Of a DNA stretch of 27,305 nucleotides, positions 16,045-24,163 are shown one piece after another (positions within the stretch are counted from its first letter, which is position 1; each line of letters opens with the position of its first letter). The stretch spans positions 1 through 27,305 of the forward strand of contig RZYP01000019.1 of NCBI GenBank assembly GCA_009930275.1, read 5' to 3'. Source of the DNA: Negativicutes bacterium (GTDB taxonomy: Bacteria; Bacillota_C; Negativicutes; Acidaminococcales; Acidaminococcaceae). The notes beneath the pieces were generated by a model. It had not been told where the DNA came from, searched no databases, and saw only the letters and a list, made by a program, of their open reading frames with translations. The position numbers were made by a program, and so were the translations under genes.

Positions 16045-16860
16045 TTAACGATTAAGGTTTTTGGATGCATATTCCAAAATCAGGCCCGCAGTTTCTTCAA
16101 CTGCTCTGTTTGAAACATCTATAATCTTACAATGTATTCGCCGCATGATCCCTCTGGCATATTCTAATTCTTCACTAATCCTTGCTACGTCTGCATAAGT
16201 AGCATCATCGGATAGCCCCATCGTCTTAAGACGCTCAACGCGTATTTCATTAAGTTTATAAGGATCGATCAAAAGCCCAATAACCTTATGCGACGGAACC
16301 TTGAATAATTCCTCAGGCGGTGTGATTTCAGGCACCAGCGGCACGTTGGCTACTTTGAGCTGCTTGTGTGCCAAGTACATGCTTAATGGTGTTTTGGAAG
16401 TTCGCGATACACCAATGAGAACAATGTCTGCTTTGGAAAGTCCCCAAGGATTTTTCCCATCATCATATTTCACAGCAAACTCAATTGCTTCTACGCGTTT
16501 GAAATACTCATGATCCAAAGCATGAATCAACCCCGGCTGATTTTTTGGCAACAAACCGGAAGTCTTCTCAATAGCTCTAAGCACCGGACCAATTATATCA
16601 ACTACCTCAACACTGTTTTTGCTTGCCTCCTGAGAAATTATCTCCCGTAATTCCGGGGAAACTATTGTATGGCAAATTACAGCATTATTTTCCTTAGCCT
16701 CTTTAACAATAGCATGGACCTGCTCGGCGTCTTTCAAATAAGGAACGCGGATAATATCAAATTTCTCCTGTACAAATTGACTTATCGTCGCCTTGGCAAC
16801 AGCCTCGGAAGTTTCGCCAATGGAGTCAGAAACAGCATAAATGATTGGTAAACTAGCTAT
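16045..16860 (-). CDS. ppsR: PEP synthase/PPDK regulatory kinase-phosphatase (DUF299 family), probable AUA start
   Basis: Family members switch PEP synthase or pyruvate phosphate dikinase off and on by ADP-dependent phosphorylation and Pi-dependent dephosphorylation of a threonine next to the catalytic histidine. The 271 residues begin at the conserved PIIYAVSDSIGETSE block and carry the P-loop-like GVSRTSKT (150-157). The ppsA gene two genes upstream encodes the TCH target site, so PpsA is the likely substrate. No ATG or GTG lies near the start. An AAAGGGGG site (16876-16869) is 8 nt before ATA at 16860, which is chosen. The only canonical option, TTG at 16893, has no ribosome binding site and would add 11 residues read out of frame from the upstream gene. 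It overlaps that gene by 8 nt. Confidence 0.93.
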   Translation of the reverse strand: MASLPIIYAVSDSIGETSEAVAKATISQFVQEKFDIIRVPYLKDAEQVHAIVKEAKENNAVICHTIVSPELREIISQEASKNSVEVVDIIGPVLRAIEKTSGLLPKNQPGLIHALDHEYFKRVEAIEFAVKYDDGKNPWGLSKADIVLIGVSRTSKTPLSMYLAHKQLKVANVPLVPEITPPEELFKVPSHKVIGLLIDPYKLNEIRVERLKTMGLSDDATYADVARISEELEYARGIMRRIHCKIIDVSNRAVEETAGLILEYASKNLNR

Positions 16861-17515
16861 GATAAATTCCCCCTTTGCCTTCTGCCAGGTCAACCAGCAA
16901 TCTCGTAAAATTTGTTTTGGTAATTCTGCCTATAACTTCATAACAATGTTTTTCTTCATTAACAGCCTTAACAACCGGCAAGCAATCAATCTCGTTGTCA
17001 ATCATTCTTCGTGCCGCAGTAGCTGCCGAATCTTCCGGCTTGGCGACTATTAATTTAGATAACGGCGTCATCACCATAACAATCGGGATATTCTGCAAAT
17101 CTGCGCCTTTGTTGATTGCAGTCTTCAGCAAATCCTTTCTGGACACAACACCCAACAAAATACTATTGTCGCCGACCACGAAAACCGTTCCAACATCCTC
17201 TAAAAACATGGTAACGACAGCATCATAAGCACTTTTATCATTATGAAGGCCAATAGGTACAGATTGGATGTCCCGCACGCAAATACCCGAAATCTCTTCC
17301 ATCAGCATCCCCAGGGTATTCTTGCCCGTAAAGTAATATCCTACCTTCGGTCGCGCATCAAGAATGCCACTCATTACCAGAATTGCGAGATCTGAACGCA
17401 ATGCGGCTCTGGTTACGTTTAATCTCTCCGCGATATGCTCTCCGGTAATTGGTCCATCCTGGCGAACAATTTCAGCAATTCTTTTTTGTCTATTGCTCAG
17501 AGAAATGTTACTCAC
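16853..17515 (-). CDS. ccpN: CcpN/YqzB-type transcriptional repressor with HTH and two CBS domains
   Basis: Bacillus CcpN represses gluconeogenic genes under glycolytic conditions. The 220-residue product has an N-terminal winged helix (about 5-60; SNRQKRIAEIVRQDGPITGEHIAERLNVTRAALRSDLAIL) ending in RPKVGYYFTG, and two CBS domains (about 80-135 and 145-205) that would sense nucleotides. The GTG at 17515 aligns with the start of Bacillus CcpN as I remember it; its GGAAGG site is unusually close. Its partner ppsR overlaps its 3' end, as in the Bacillus ccpN-yqfL pair, and ppsA lies just upstream. An inverted repeat covers its own -10 box, suggesting autoregulation. The targets are inferred from context. 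Confidence 0.9.
   Translation of the reverse strand: MSNISLSNRQKRIAEIVRQDGPITGEHIAERLNVTRAALRSDLAILVMSGILDARPKVGYYFTGKNTLGMLMEEISGICVRDIQSVPIGLHNDKSAYDAVVTMFLEDVGTVFVVGDNSILLGVVSRKDLLKTAINKGADLQNIPIVMVMTPLSKLIVAKPEDSAATAARRMIDNEIDCLPVVKAVNEEKHCYEVIGRITKTNFTRLLVDLAEGKGGIYHS
16858..16876 (-). promoter_or_regulatory. Ribosome binding site paired with ATA codon (ppsR)
   Basis: AAAGGGGG at 16876-16869, 8 nt (AATTTATC), then ATA (16860-16858). It lies within the last codons of the ccpN-like gene. An in-frame ATC 5 nt from the site is the other near-cognate option. Confidence 0.65.
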
Positions 17516-17531
17516 TTCCTTCCAAAACTGA

Positions 17532-17561
17532 AAATAGCGTATGCTTTATTATACGCTATTT
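17532..17561 (-). promoter_or_regulatory. Operator-like inverted repeat over the ccpN-like -10 box
   Basis: Two perfect 11-bp arms (AAATAGCGTAT and ATACGCTATTT) are separated by 8 nt. On the minus strand a TATAAT (17553-17548) spans one arm and the spacer, and no good -35 box is present. The arm shares ATAGYGTATA with the site at the ppsA promoter. One arm (TACGCTATTTT) matches the remembered Bacillus CcpN consensus TRTGHYATAYW at 9 of 11 positions. Confidence 0.6.
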
Positions 17562-17643
17562 ATTGAAAAAATCCTCTTTTTAGTATTCAACTACACTAAA
17601 TAATTATATTCCTACTATTTTGCTCTGCTGCTTGCCAATAAAT

Positions 17644-17700
17644 AAAACACCCATAATAAAGTTATCAACTTTTTGAGCCTCAACTTTATATGGGTGTTTT
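17644..17700 (-). terminator. Terminator of ppsA
   Basis: On the minus strand AAAACACCCATATAAAGTT pairs with AACTTTATTATGGGTGTTTT (one extra T) around a loop of about 18 nt, followed by ATT. The plus strand ends in seven T residues, so it may work in both directions. It begins 12 nt after the ppsA stop. Confidence 0.8.
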
Positions 17701-17711
17701 TTTGTTAATAA

Positions 17712-20087
17712 TTACCAGGTAAGATCAGTATCGTCAGCTTTGCCTCGACCGGTCAAAGCATCCAGCATGATTCGCTGTTCAACTTGAGCCACCATTTTCT
17801 TAGTGAATTTAACAGTATCAGGATTTACGGAAATGCTATCGATACCGTTTTTAACCAGGAATTCAGCAAACTCAGGATACACGCTTGGAGCCTGACCACA
17901 AATAGATACGGTCTTGCCATCTTTGTGTGCAACCTCGATAAGATGTTTTATCGCACGGCGAACTGCTAAATTGCGTTCGTCAAAGATATGAGAAACAGTA
18001 TCGTTGTCACGGTCACAACCAAGTGTAAGCATAGTCAAATCATTGGAGCCGATAGAATAACCGTCAACAAACTTGTTGAACTGGTCAGCCAAGATGATGT
18101 TGGCAGGAATTTCAGCCATCAGCCAGACTTTGAAGTCTTTACCGCGAGCAAGGCCTTCCTGAGCCATCAATTCAGTTACTTTTTCGCATTCTTCCACGCT
18201 GCGGCAGAAAGGAATCATTACGTTTAAGTTTTTAAGACCATATTCCTCACGAACTTTGCGAACTGCTTTTATCTCGAGTTTGAAGGCCTCAATATATTTC
18301 GGATCATAATAGCGGGAAGCTCCGCGCCAACCTAAGAGAGCACTAGGTTCGTATGGTTCGAATTCATCGCCGCCTTTAAGATCGCGGTATTCGCTTGATT
18401 TGAAATCGCTGAATCTCAGGGTTACAGGTCTTGGTGCCATTGCCTGACAGACCTGGCGGAAGCCTTCAGCCAATTGGTCGACAACCTTTTCAGGTTGACC
18501 GATTTTAATCAAATAAAGCGGGTGTTCATGAATATAGGTAGTCCAGATAAATTCTTCACGCATCAGGCCGATGCCATCACAAGGGAGAGCTGAATACTTC
18601 TCAGCCAATTCCGGATCGCCAAGGTTCATGTAAATTTTGGTGCCGGTTACAGGAAAAGTTTCAGCAGCAACAACCGTACCGGAAGCCTCTGGTTTTTTAG
18701 CAGTTTCAATAATACCTTCATAAACAACGCCATTAGATGCGTCTACCGTAATATCCATACCGTCTTTTATTGCTATAGTAGCTGCTTCTCCGCGGCTCTT
18801 GGTACCAACGATACAAGGAATACCAAGTTCACGGCTGACAATGGAAGCATGGCAGGTCATTCCGCCGGAATCCGTTACTATTGCTTTTGCCTTCTTCATG
18901 GCAGGAACCCAGTCAGGAGCAGTCATCTCGGTTACAAGTATTTCTCCCGCTTTAAATTCATCGATACGGGATGGATCAAGAATAACGTGCGCACGGCCGG
19001 CAACTTGTCCAGGGCTTGCAGGCAAGCCTTTAACAACTACTTTGCGGTCAGTCACTACAGCTGCGCTGGCAGGCTTGTGGCCGCCTTCTTTATTACGACG
19101 GGACCAAACTGTTTCAGGGCGCGCCTGCAAAATCCAGATTTTATCAGTGCGCTCATCAATGCCCCACTCAATATCCATATAGCAGCCATAATGCTTTTCA
19201 ATTTTCTTAGCATAATTAGCCAATTCAAGTATTTGTTCGCTTGTCAGAGTTTGCTTGCCGCGTTTATCTTCGGGAACAGGTAGTTCTTCGCAATCCCCGC
19301 CTTTTTTACGAACAAGCATAATATCTTGCTGATTAACATTTAATTCAATAATCTTATTATCAGCTTTGGATACTGTATAGTTATCAGGAGTTACTGTGCC
19401 TTGAACAACATATTCGCCAAGACCGAAAGCTGCTTCAATCAAGATATTTTCATCATTGCCCGTTGCTACGTTGACAGTGAACATTACACCGGAAGTCTTA
19501 GAGAATACCATCATTTGAATTACAGCACTCAAAGCAACATCCAGATGATCAAAACCTTGTTTTTCGCGATAATATACCGCTCTGTCAGTAAAGCAGGATG
19601 CATAACATTCCTTAACTTTAGCGATAACAGTTTCAGCACCTTGAACATTCAAATAAGTATCTTGCTGACCAGCAAAACTAGCATCCGGCAAGTCCTCAGC
19701 AGTAGCGCTGGAACGTACTGCTACAAAAGGCAGTTCTTCGCCAACCTTCTTTGCCAATTCAGCGTAAGCGTCCGCAATTGCTCTTTGCAAATCGTCAGGC
19801 ATTTTTTCTGCCATAATAGCCGCACGCAGCTTAGCGCTTACATCGCGCAGCATGGCACTATTTTCAACATCAGTAAGATCCGCGAGCAAAGCTGCCATTT
19901 TTTCCTTAAGGCCACTTTCCTCGATGAAATATCTATAAGCGTACGCAGTGGTTGCAAAGCCGTAAGGAACCGGCACATCTGTCTTTGAGGTCATTTCCCC
20001 TAAAGATGCTGATTTACCGCCAACGATGGGAACGTCAGTTTTTTCTAGCTGTTCAAACCAAAGTAGAAATTGTTCTTCCTTTTTCAT
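17712..20087 (-). CDS. ppsA: Phosphoenolpyruvate synthase (pyruvate, water dikinase) PpsA
   Basis: PpsA converts pyruvate and ATP to PEP, AMP and phosphate, feeding gluconeogenesis. The 791-residue length matches E. coli PpsA (792). Seen in order are the N-terminal ATP-grasp domain with GGKSASLGEM (23-32) and AVRSSATAEDLPDASFAGQQ (123-142), the phosphohistidine domain with GGMTCHAS (408-415; H413 catalytic, T411 the expected regulatory threonine), and the C-terminal TIM-barrel PEP/pyruvate domain with GSNDLTML and CGQAPS (catalytic Cys). TCH rather than TSH at the histidine site separates PEP synthase from PPDK. The ATG follows AAGGAG by 7 nt. It has its own promoter with an operator-like repeat, a terminator, and its two likely regulators downstream. 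Confidence 0.97.
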   Translation of the reverse strand: MKKEEQFLLWFEQLEKTDVPIVGGKSASLGEMTSKTDVPVPYGFATTAYAYRYFIEESGLKEKMAALLADLTDVENSAMLRDVSAKLRAAIMAEKMPDDLQRAIADAYAELAKKVGEELPFVAVRSSATAEDLPDASFAGQQDTYLNVQGAETVIAKVKECYASCFTDRAVYYREKQGFDHLDVALSAVIQMMVFSKTSGVMFTVNVATGNDENILIEAAFGLGEYVVQGTVTPDNYTVSKADNKIIELNVNQQDIMLVRKKGGDCEELPVPEDKRGKQTLTSEQILELANYAKKIEKHYGCYMDIEWGIDERTDKIWILQARPETVWSRRNKEGGHKPASAAVVTDRKVVVKGLPASPGQVAGRAHVILDPSRIDEFKAGEILVTEMTAPDWVPAMKKAKAIVTDSGGMTCHASIVSRELGIPCIVGTKSRGEAATIAIKDGMDITVDASNGVVYEGIIETAKKPEASGTVVAAETFPVTGTKIYMNLGDPELAEKYSALPCDGIGLMREEFIWTTYIHEHPLYLIKIGQPEKVVDQLAEGFRQVCQAMAPRPVTLRFSDFKSSEYRDLKGGDEFEPYEPSALLGWRGASRYYDPKYIEAFKLEIKAVRKVREEYGLKNLNVMIPFCRSVEECEKVTELMAQEGLARGKDFKVWLMAEIPANIILADQFNKFVDGYSIGSNDLTMLTLGCDRDNDTVSHIFDERNLAVRRAIKHLIEVAHKDGKTVSICGQAPSVYPEFAEFLVKNGIDSISVNPDTVKFTKKMVAQVEQRIMLDALTGRGKADDTDLTW

Positions 20088-20130
20088 TGTAGCACTCCTT
20101 TTGTCATATACTTTTAAATGACTATTTCCA

Positions 20131-20148
20131 ATATAGTATACACTATAT
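20131..20148 (-). promoter_or_regulatory. Operator-like inverted repeat over the ppsA -10 box
   Basis: On the minus strand ATATAGT and ACTATAT flank a 4-nt centre (GTAT). The repeat covers the -10 hexamer and the predicted start near 20135. It shares ATAGYGTATA with the repeat at the ccpN-like promoter. TATACTATATT matches the remembered CcpN consensus TRTGHYATAYW at 10 of 11 positions. CcpN binding is inferred. Confidence 0.6.
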
Positions 20149-20170
20149 CATGTTTGTTTTACTTATTCAA
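20142..20170 (-). promoter_or_regulatory. Promoter of ppsA
   Basis: The minus strand has TTGAAT (20170-20165), a 17-nt spacer and TATAGT (20147-20142), with a TGA just before the -10. The start would be near 20135, giving a leader of about 48 nt. I see no clear terminator for glyS in the AT-rich gap, so some readthrough is possible. Confidence 0.75.
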
Positions 20171-20210
20171 GAGAAATTTTATAAATTTTAAAGTAAATTT
20201 GTATTTTTCT

Positions 20211-22271
20211 TTACAAAACAATGGCGCTAAGATCACCAACCATATTTGCAGTCTCTTTGACCTGTACCAGAAGAGCTAAACGATTATTTTTAACATTTTC
20301 ATCTTTGTCCATGACCATTACTGTATCAAAAAACTTGTTGACCGGAGCCGCCACCGCATTAACTAATCCCAGGACTTTGGCATAGTCATAAGACACTAAA
20401 GCCGGTATAGTTTCTTTTTGCAAACGGCAAACAACGTCATACAGCTCTTTTTCGGCAGCCTCCGCAAACAGGCTTTCTTTTATAATCTCTTCTCCTTCGG
20501 CTTTTTTGCATAGATTAGCCACACGCGTGAAGGCCTGTATGCTTTCAGCAGCTTCAGGCGTTTCTACATATTCTGCCAAAGCCCTGGCACGCACAAACAG
20601 GTCAACTATGTCGTCATTAGCCTTTTCATTGAGTACTGCATCAATGACATCATAGCGTATACCTTGGTCACTCATCATGTTTTTAACGCGTTGCATGAAG
20701 AAATCCTGCAATTGTGCCAGTAATTCGCTGTATTTTTCAGTTGGCACGTTCAGAAATTGCAGTACGGCTGACAATGTTTTGAGCAAAGGTAGATGATAAT
20801 TGCCATCGAGCAGAATATTGACGATGCCGATTGCCTGGCGTCTGAGTGCATAGGGGTCTTGGGATCCTGTCGGCACTAAGCCACGGCTGAAGGTTGCTGC
20901 CACATTATCTAGTTTGTCAGCAATCCCGACTAAGCGGCCTATGTCCGTTTTCGGCAACTCATCGCCGGCATAACGCGGCAGATAATGTTCGAATATACCT
21001 TCGGCAACCTCTGGTCTTTCGCCATTAATCAGTGCATACTCACGGCCCATAACTCCTTGCAGTTCTGTGAACTCGCAAACCATACCGGTCACCAAATCCG
21101 TTTTTGCCAGAAGAGCCGTACGTTTCAGCGCCTCCTCATCAACTTCAGAGTTAAGGCTTTTCTTCAAAACCATTGCAATATCCGATAAGCGCACGCTCTT
21201 GTCGTAAATATTGCCCAGTCCTTCCTGGAACACTACGGTTTTCAGTTTTTCCAAGCGGTCTTCCAGTCTTATTTTCTTGTCTTCGTTAAAGAAGAATTCC
21301 GCATCGCTCAAACGCGCACGCAGAACACGTTCGTTACCGTGTGCGACTACATCTAAACCTTCACTGTCACCATTACGAACGGTGATAAATTTCGCAAGCA
21401 GCCTTCCGTCAGCATTCACTACAGGGAAATAACGCTGATGCTCGCGCATAGGCGTAATGACAGTTTCCTTTGGCAAAGAAAGGAACTTCTCGTCAAAATG
21501 CCCACAAAGCGCGGTTGGATATTCTACAAGGTAAACGACTTCTTCCAAAAGGTCCTCATTAATTTCAGCTATGCCGCCTTCTGCTTTGGCTAAATTTTCT
21601 ACTTGCTCGCGAATTAACGCACGGCGTTCGTTCTGATCGACAATAACGAAATGTTTGCGCAAAACACTTTCATAATCATTGGCATTAGTGATTTCTACTT
21701 CCCCTGTGCTGAGGAAACGATGACCAACAGTCTTTCTACCTGATTTAACACTGGTTATTTCAATCGGAATAATTGTTTCACCAAGCAAGGCAACCATCCA
21801 TCTTATCGGACGAACAAAACGAAAATCATGATCAGCCCAACGCATGTTCTTGGGGAAAGTCAATGATTCAACAATATCAACTAAAAGAGCAGGCAGTAAA
21901 TCGGCAACGGCCTGGCCGGTCAATTTTTTGACAGCATAAACATATTCACCGCGAACCTCCAACTCTTCAACAGACACTCCCTGTCCTCTGGCAAATCCTT
22001 GTGCCGCCTTGGAAGGCGCTCCATCTTGTCCAAAAGCTATTTTCAGCGATGGCCCTTTGCTTTCCACGGTCGTGCTTGCTTGTGTTTCAGCAACACCGGT
22101 GGCTACGAAAGTCATACGGCGCGGCGTGCCAAAAACCGAGATTGCGCCAAAAGGAATACGTAACTCCTTTAGCTTATTTTCAGCCAAGGTCTGCAACTGA
22201 TCTAAAATGCCAGGCATAAATTTTGCAGGTATCTCTTCAGTGCCTATTTCAAATAATAACTTCTGTTCCAT
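20211..22271 (-). CDS. glyS: Glycyl-tRNA synthetase beta subunit GlyS
   Basis: GlyS is the tRNA-binding beta chain of the bacterial alpha2beta2 glycyl-tRNA synthetase. The 686-residue product has the N-terminal LLFEIGTEEIPAKFMP signature, FGTPRRMTFVATGV, the segment MREHQRYFPV, an HD-like middle region and the C-terminal anticodon-binding part ending in FFDTVMVMDKDENVKNNRLALL. The ATG at 22271 is only 2 nt from the glyQ stop, and its AGGGG site lies in the last glyQ codons, so the subunits are coupled. Expression is under the T-box upstream of glyQ. Confidence 0.97.
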   Translation of the reverse strand: MEQKLLFEIGTEEIPAKFMPGILDQLQTLAENKLKELRIPFGAISVFGTPRRMTFVATGVAETQASTTVESKGPSLKIAFGQDGAPSKAAQGFARGQGVSVEELEVRGEYVYAVKKLTGQAVADLLPALLVDIVESLTFPKNMRWADHDFRFVRPIRWMVALLGETIIPIEITSVKSGRKTVGHRFLSTGEVEITNANDYESVLRKHFVIVDQNERRALIREQVENLAKAEGGIAEINEDLLEEVVYLVEYPTALCGHFDEKFLSLPKETVITPMREHQRYFPVVNADGRLLAKFITVRNGDSEGLDVVAHGNERVLRARLSDAEFFFNEDKKIRLEDRLEKLKTVVFQEGLGNIYDKSVRLSDIAMVLKKSLNSEVDEEALKRTALLAKTDLVTGMVCEFTELQGVMGREYALINGERPEVAEGIFEHYLPRYAGDELPKTDIGRLVGIADKLDNVAATFSRGLVPTGSQDPYALRRQAIGIVNILLDGNYHLPLLKTLSAVLQFLNVPTEKYSELLAQLQDFFMQRVKNMMSDQGIRYDVIDAVLNEKANDDIVDLFVRARALAEYVETPEAAESIQAFTRVANLCKKAEGEEIIKESLFAEAAEKELYDVVCRLQKETIPALVSYDYAKVLGLVNAVAAPVNKFFDTVMVMDKDENVKNNRLALLVQVKETANMVGDLSAIVL

Positions 22272-22273
22272 AT

Positions 22274-23149
22274 TTATTTATCCCCTTTCAGCAGCGGGAA
22301 ACCCAATTTTTCTCTTTGCTCCACATAAGCCGCAGCACAAAGGCGTGCCATCGCACGAACGCGTCCAATAAAAGCCGTTCTTTCACTGACGCTGATAGCG
22401 CCGCGTGAATCAAGCAGATTAAAGGTATGTGAGCACTTTAAAACATAATCGTAAGCAGGGCGAATGTTGCCGGTTTCAATAACACGCATGGCTTCTTTTT
22501 CGTATTTGTCAAACAAATCAAAAAGCAATGCCGTATCCGCTATTTGAAAGTTGTAATATGATTGTTCAACTTCGTTGGTATGAAAAACATCACCATAGGT
22601 AATGTCTCCTACCCATTTTACATCAAAAACATTTTCCACGCCCTGGATATACATGGCAAGACGCTCCAAGCCGTAGGTAATCTCTACAGTAACCGGCTTG
22701 ACATCAATACCGCCTACTTGTTGGAAGTAAGTAAATTGGGTTATTTCCATCCCATCAAGCCATACTTCCCAACCCAGACCCCAGGCTCCCAATGTCGGAG
22801 ATTCCCAGTTATCTTCAACAAAGCGGATATCATGCTCGTTCTGATGTATCCCGAGCTCCGCCAAACTTTGCAAATAAAGCTCCTGGATGTTATCAGGAGA
22901 CGGTTTGATAATAACCTGATACTGGTGATGTTGGAAAAGGCGGTTGGGGTTATCGCCATAGCGCCCGTCTGCCGGCCTCCTGGATGGTTCTACATACGCA
23001 ATACGCCATGGTTCAGGGCCTAATACCCTTAAAAACGTGGAAGGATTCATTGTCCCGGCACCTTTTTCAATGTCGTACGGCTGAGCCATGATGCAATCCT
23101 GTCTGGCCCAGAACTCTTGAAGCTTCAAAATAATCGTCTGGAAATTCAT
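22274..23149 (-). CDS. glyQ: Glycyl-tRNA synthetase alpha subunit GlyQ
   Basis: GlyQ is the catalytic alpha chain of heterotetrameric glycyl-tRNA synthetase, a class II enzyme. The 291 residues start [19 protein letters not shown] and include [19 protein letters not shown], the conserved [18 protein letters not shown] block (motif 2 region), [23 protein letters not shown] and the motif 3-like [13 protein letters not shown]. The ATG at 23149 follows AAGGAGG by 6 nt. It is the first gene after a glycine T-box leader and is coupled to glyS downstream. Confidence 0.98.
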   Translation of the reverse strand: MNFQTIILKLQEFWARQDCIMAQPYDIEKGAGTMNPSTFLRVLGPEPWRIAYVEPSRRPADGRYGDNPNRLFQHHQYQVIIKPSPDNIQELYLQSLAELGIHQNEHDIRFVEDNWESPTLGAWGLGWEVWLDGMEITQFTYFQQVGGIDVKPVTVEITYGLERLAMYIQGVENVFDVKWVGDITYGDVFHTNEVEQSYYNFQIADTALLFDLFDKYEKEAMRVIETGNIRPAYDYVLKCSHTFNLLDSRGAISVSERTAFIGRVRAMARLCAAAYVEQREKLGFPLLKGDK

Positions 23150-23183
23150 TTTCTTCCTCCTTAATTTATACAGGCGTGGAAAT

Positions 23184-23385
23184 AAAAAAGCTTCCGTCCC
23201 TGTAACAAAAATATGTTACAGGGACGGAAGCTATACACTCCCGCGGTTCCACCCTGTTTGACTGCATGCAGTCCTCTCTTAACGCTATGAAATTACGACT
23301 CCGGGGTGCCTTCGTTTTTCTTGTCGGCTTGCACTATCCCGACTCGCTGCATCAAAAACTACTTTTCCCTATCATAGTCATTCTT
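23184..23385 (-). promoter_or_regulatory. Glycine T-box riboswitch leader of glyQS
   Basis: This leader senses uncharged tRNA-Gly. On the minus strand it contains an upstream Stem I region, a candidate GGC (Gly) specifier at 23310-23308 followed by A, the canonical T-box AGGGTGGAACCGCG (23255-23242), and a terminator with perfect 19-bp arms (23232-23214 and 23207-23189) followed by six T residues. In the antiterminator the T-box would pair with bases just before the terminator. The leader is short, as in known glyQS T-boxes, which lack Stem II. Confidence 0.95.
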
Positions 23386-23391
23386 TAAGAA

Positions 23392-23420
23392 AATATATCA
23401 GATAGTCAAACCTTTGTCAA
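23392..23420 (-). promoter_or_regulatory. Promoter of the glyQS T-box transcript
   Basis: The minus strand has TTGACA (23420-23415), a 17-nt spacer and TATATT (23397-23392), with TGA before the -10. The start is near 23385, directly ahead of Stem I. The -35 box lies 8 nt after the recO stop. Confidence 0.82.
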
Positions 23421-23428
23421 CATATATA

Positions 23429-24163
23429 CTAGACACCCATTTTTGCTAAAAACTGCAAGCTTAACAATGGTTTATCAGTTTGATAGACTAAAAATTTATA
23501 AAGTGTTTGTTCAAGCTGCATCAAATCAGCGCCACGCACAAGAAATTTTTCAGGTTGCTCGAAGTCAAGCTGCTGCAATTTTAACATTAATTCACGTGTT
23601 CCCACTGCAAAAGGCAACTCGCCTCCTGTGCTGCACTTGTCGCAGACAATTCCCCCCTGAACCGTGCTGAAATAAGCATCGCCATCAACATCATTATGAC
23701 AAGTGGTACAAGTCTTTAATTGAGGATCAAAACCACACAACGCCAACAACTTACAAAGCGTGCTGGCAACAACTATCCTCTTATTACGTTGTCCAAGCAA
23801 CGCAAAGGCCTGCAGCAAAAGGGCATAAATCTCTTCATGCGGTGAATACTCTTCCGTTAAATTTTCAACTGCTTCCGCGATTACCGCTCCATAAGCCAGC
23901 ATTTCTATATCCATTGTTTGCGGCAAAACAATAAGATCGCATTGCTTTATAGTATCGAAACGCTTGCCGCCGATAAAGCTTGCCGAAAGCTGAGCAAATG
24001 GTTGTATCAATCTTCCGCCGTTCGACCTGCCATATCTCGCGCCATAAGCAATGCACGAGATTTTGCCATGATTACGTGAAAAACAGACTGCGCATTTATC
24101 CGCAGTCTGCCAGTCTTTCACTCTTAAAATGAATACTTCGTCTTGATAAGCTTCTTTATTCAT
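23429..24163 (-). CDS. recO: DNA repair protein RecO
   Basis: RecO acts with RecR and RecF to load RecA on gapped DNA. The 244 residues have an N-terminal OB fold (about 1-80, with DEVFILRVKDW and GKISCIAYGARYGRS), a helical middle and a zinc-finger-like module with CTTC (about 161-164) and CDKC (about 183-186). The ATG at 24163 overlaps the end of the CorC-family gene by 8 nt and has no good ribosome binding site, so translation is probably coupled. In Bacillus recO lies just after era; here a membrane protein gene separates them. Confidence 0.95.
   Translation of the reverse strand: MNKEAYQDEVFILRVKDWQTADKCAVCFSRNHGKISCIAYGARYGRSNGGRLIQPFAQLSASFIGGKRFDTIKQCDLIVLPQTMDIEMLAYGAVIAEAVENLTEEYSPHEEIYALLLQAFALLGQRNKRIVVASTLCKLLALCGFDPQLKTCTTCHNDVDGDAYFSTVQGGIVCDKCSTGGELPFAVGTRELMLKLQQLDFEQPEKFLVRGADLMQLEQTLYKFLVYQTDKPLLSLQFLAKMGV

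Noticed and set aside
15798..16055. A plus-strand frame within the lptA-like gene in another phase
   Set aside because: It overlaps a gene with clear signal peptide and domain, and it runs through the terminator.
17603..17608. A second TATAAT upstream of the ccpN-like gene
   Set aside because: There is no -35 box at suitable spacing, and the AT-rich stretch makes chance occurrence likely.
19401..19988. A 195-codon plus-strand open frame opposite ppsA
   Set aside because: It is antisense to a strongly conserved gene, has no ribosome binding site, and its translation looks like a shadow with no recognisable domain.
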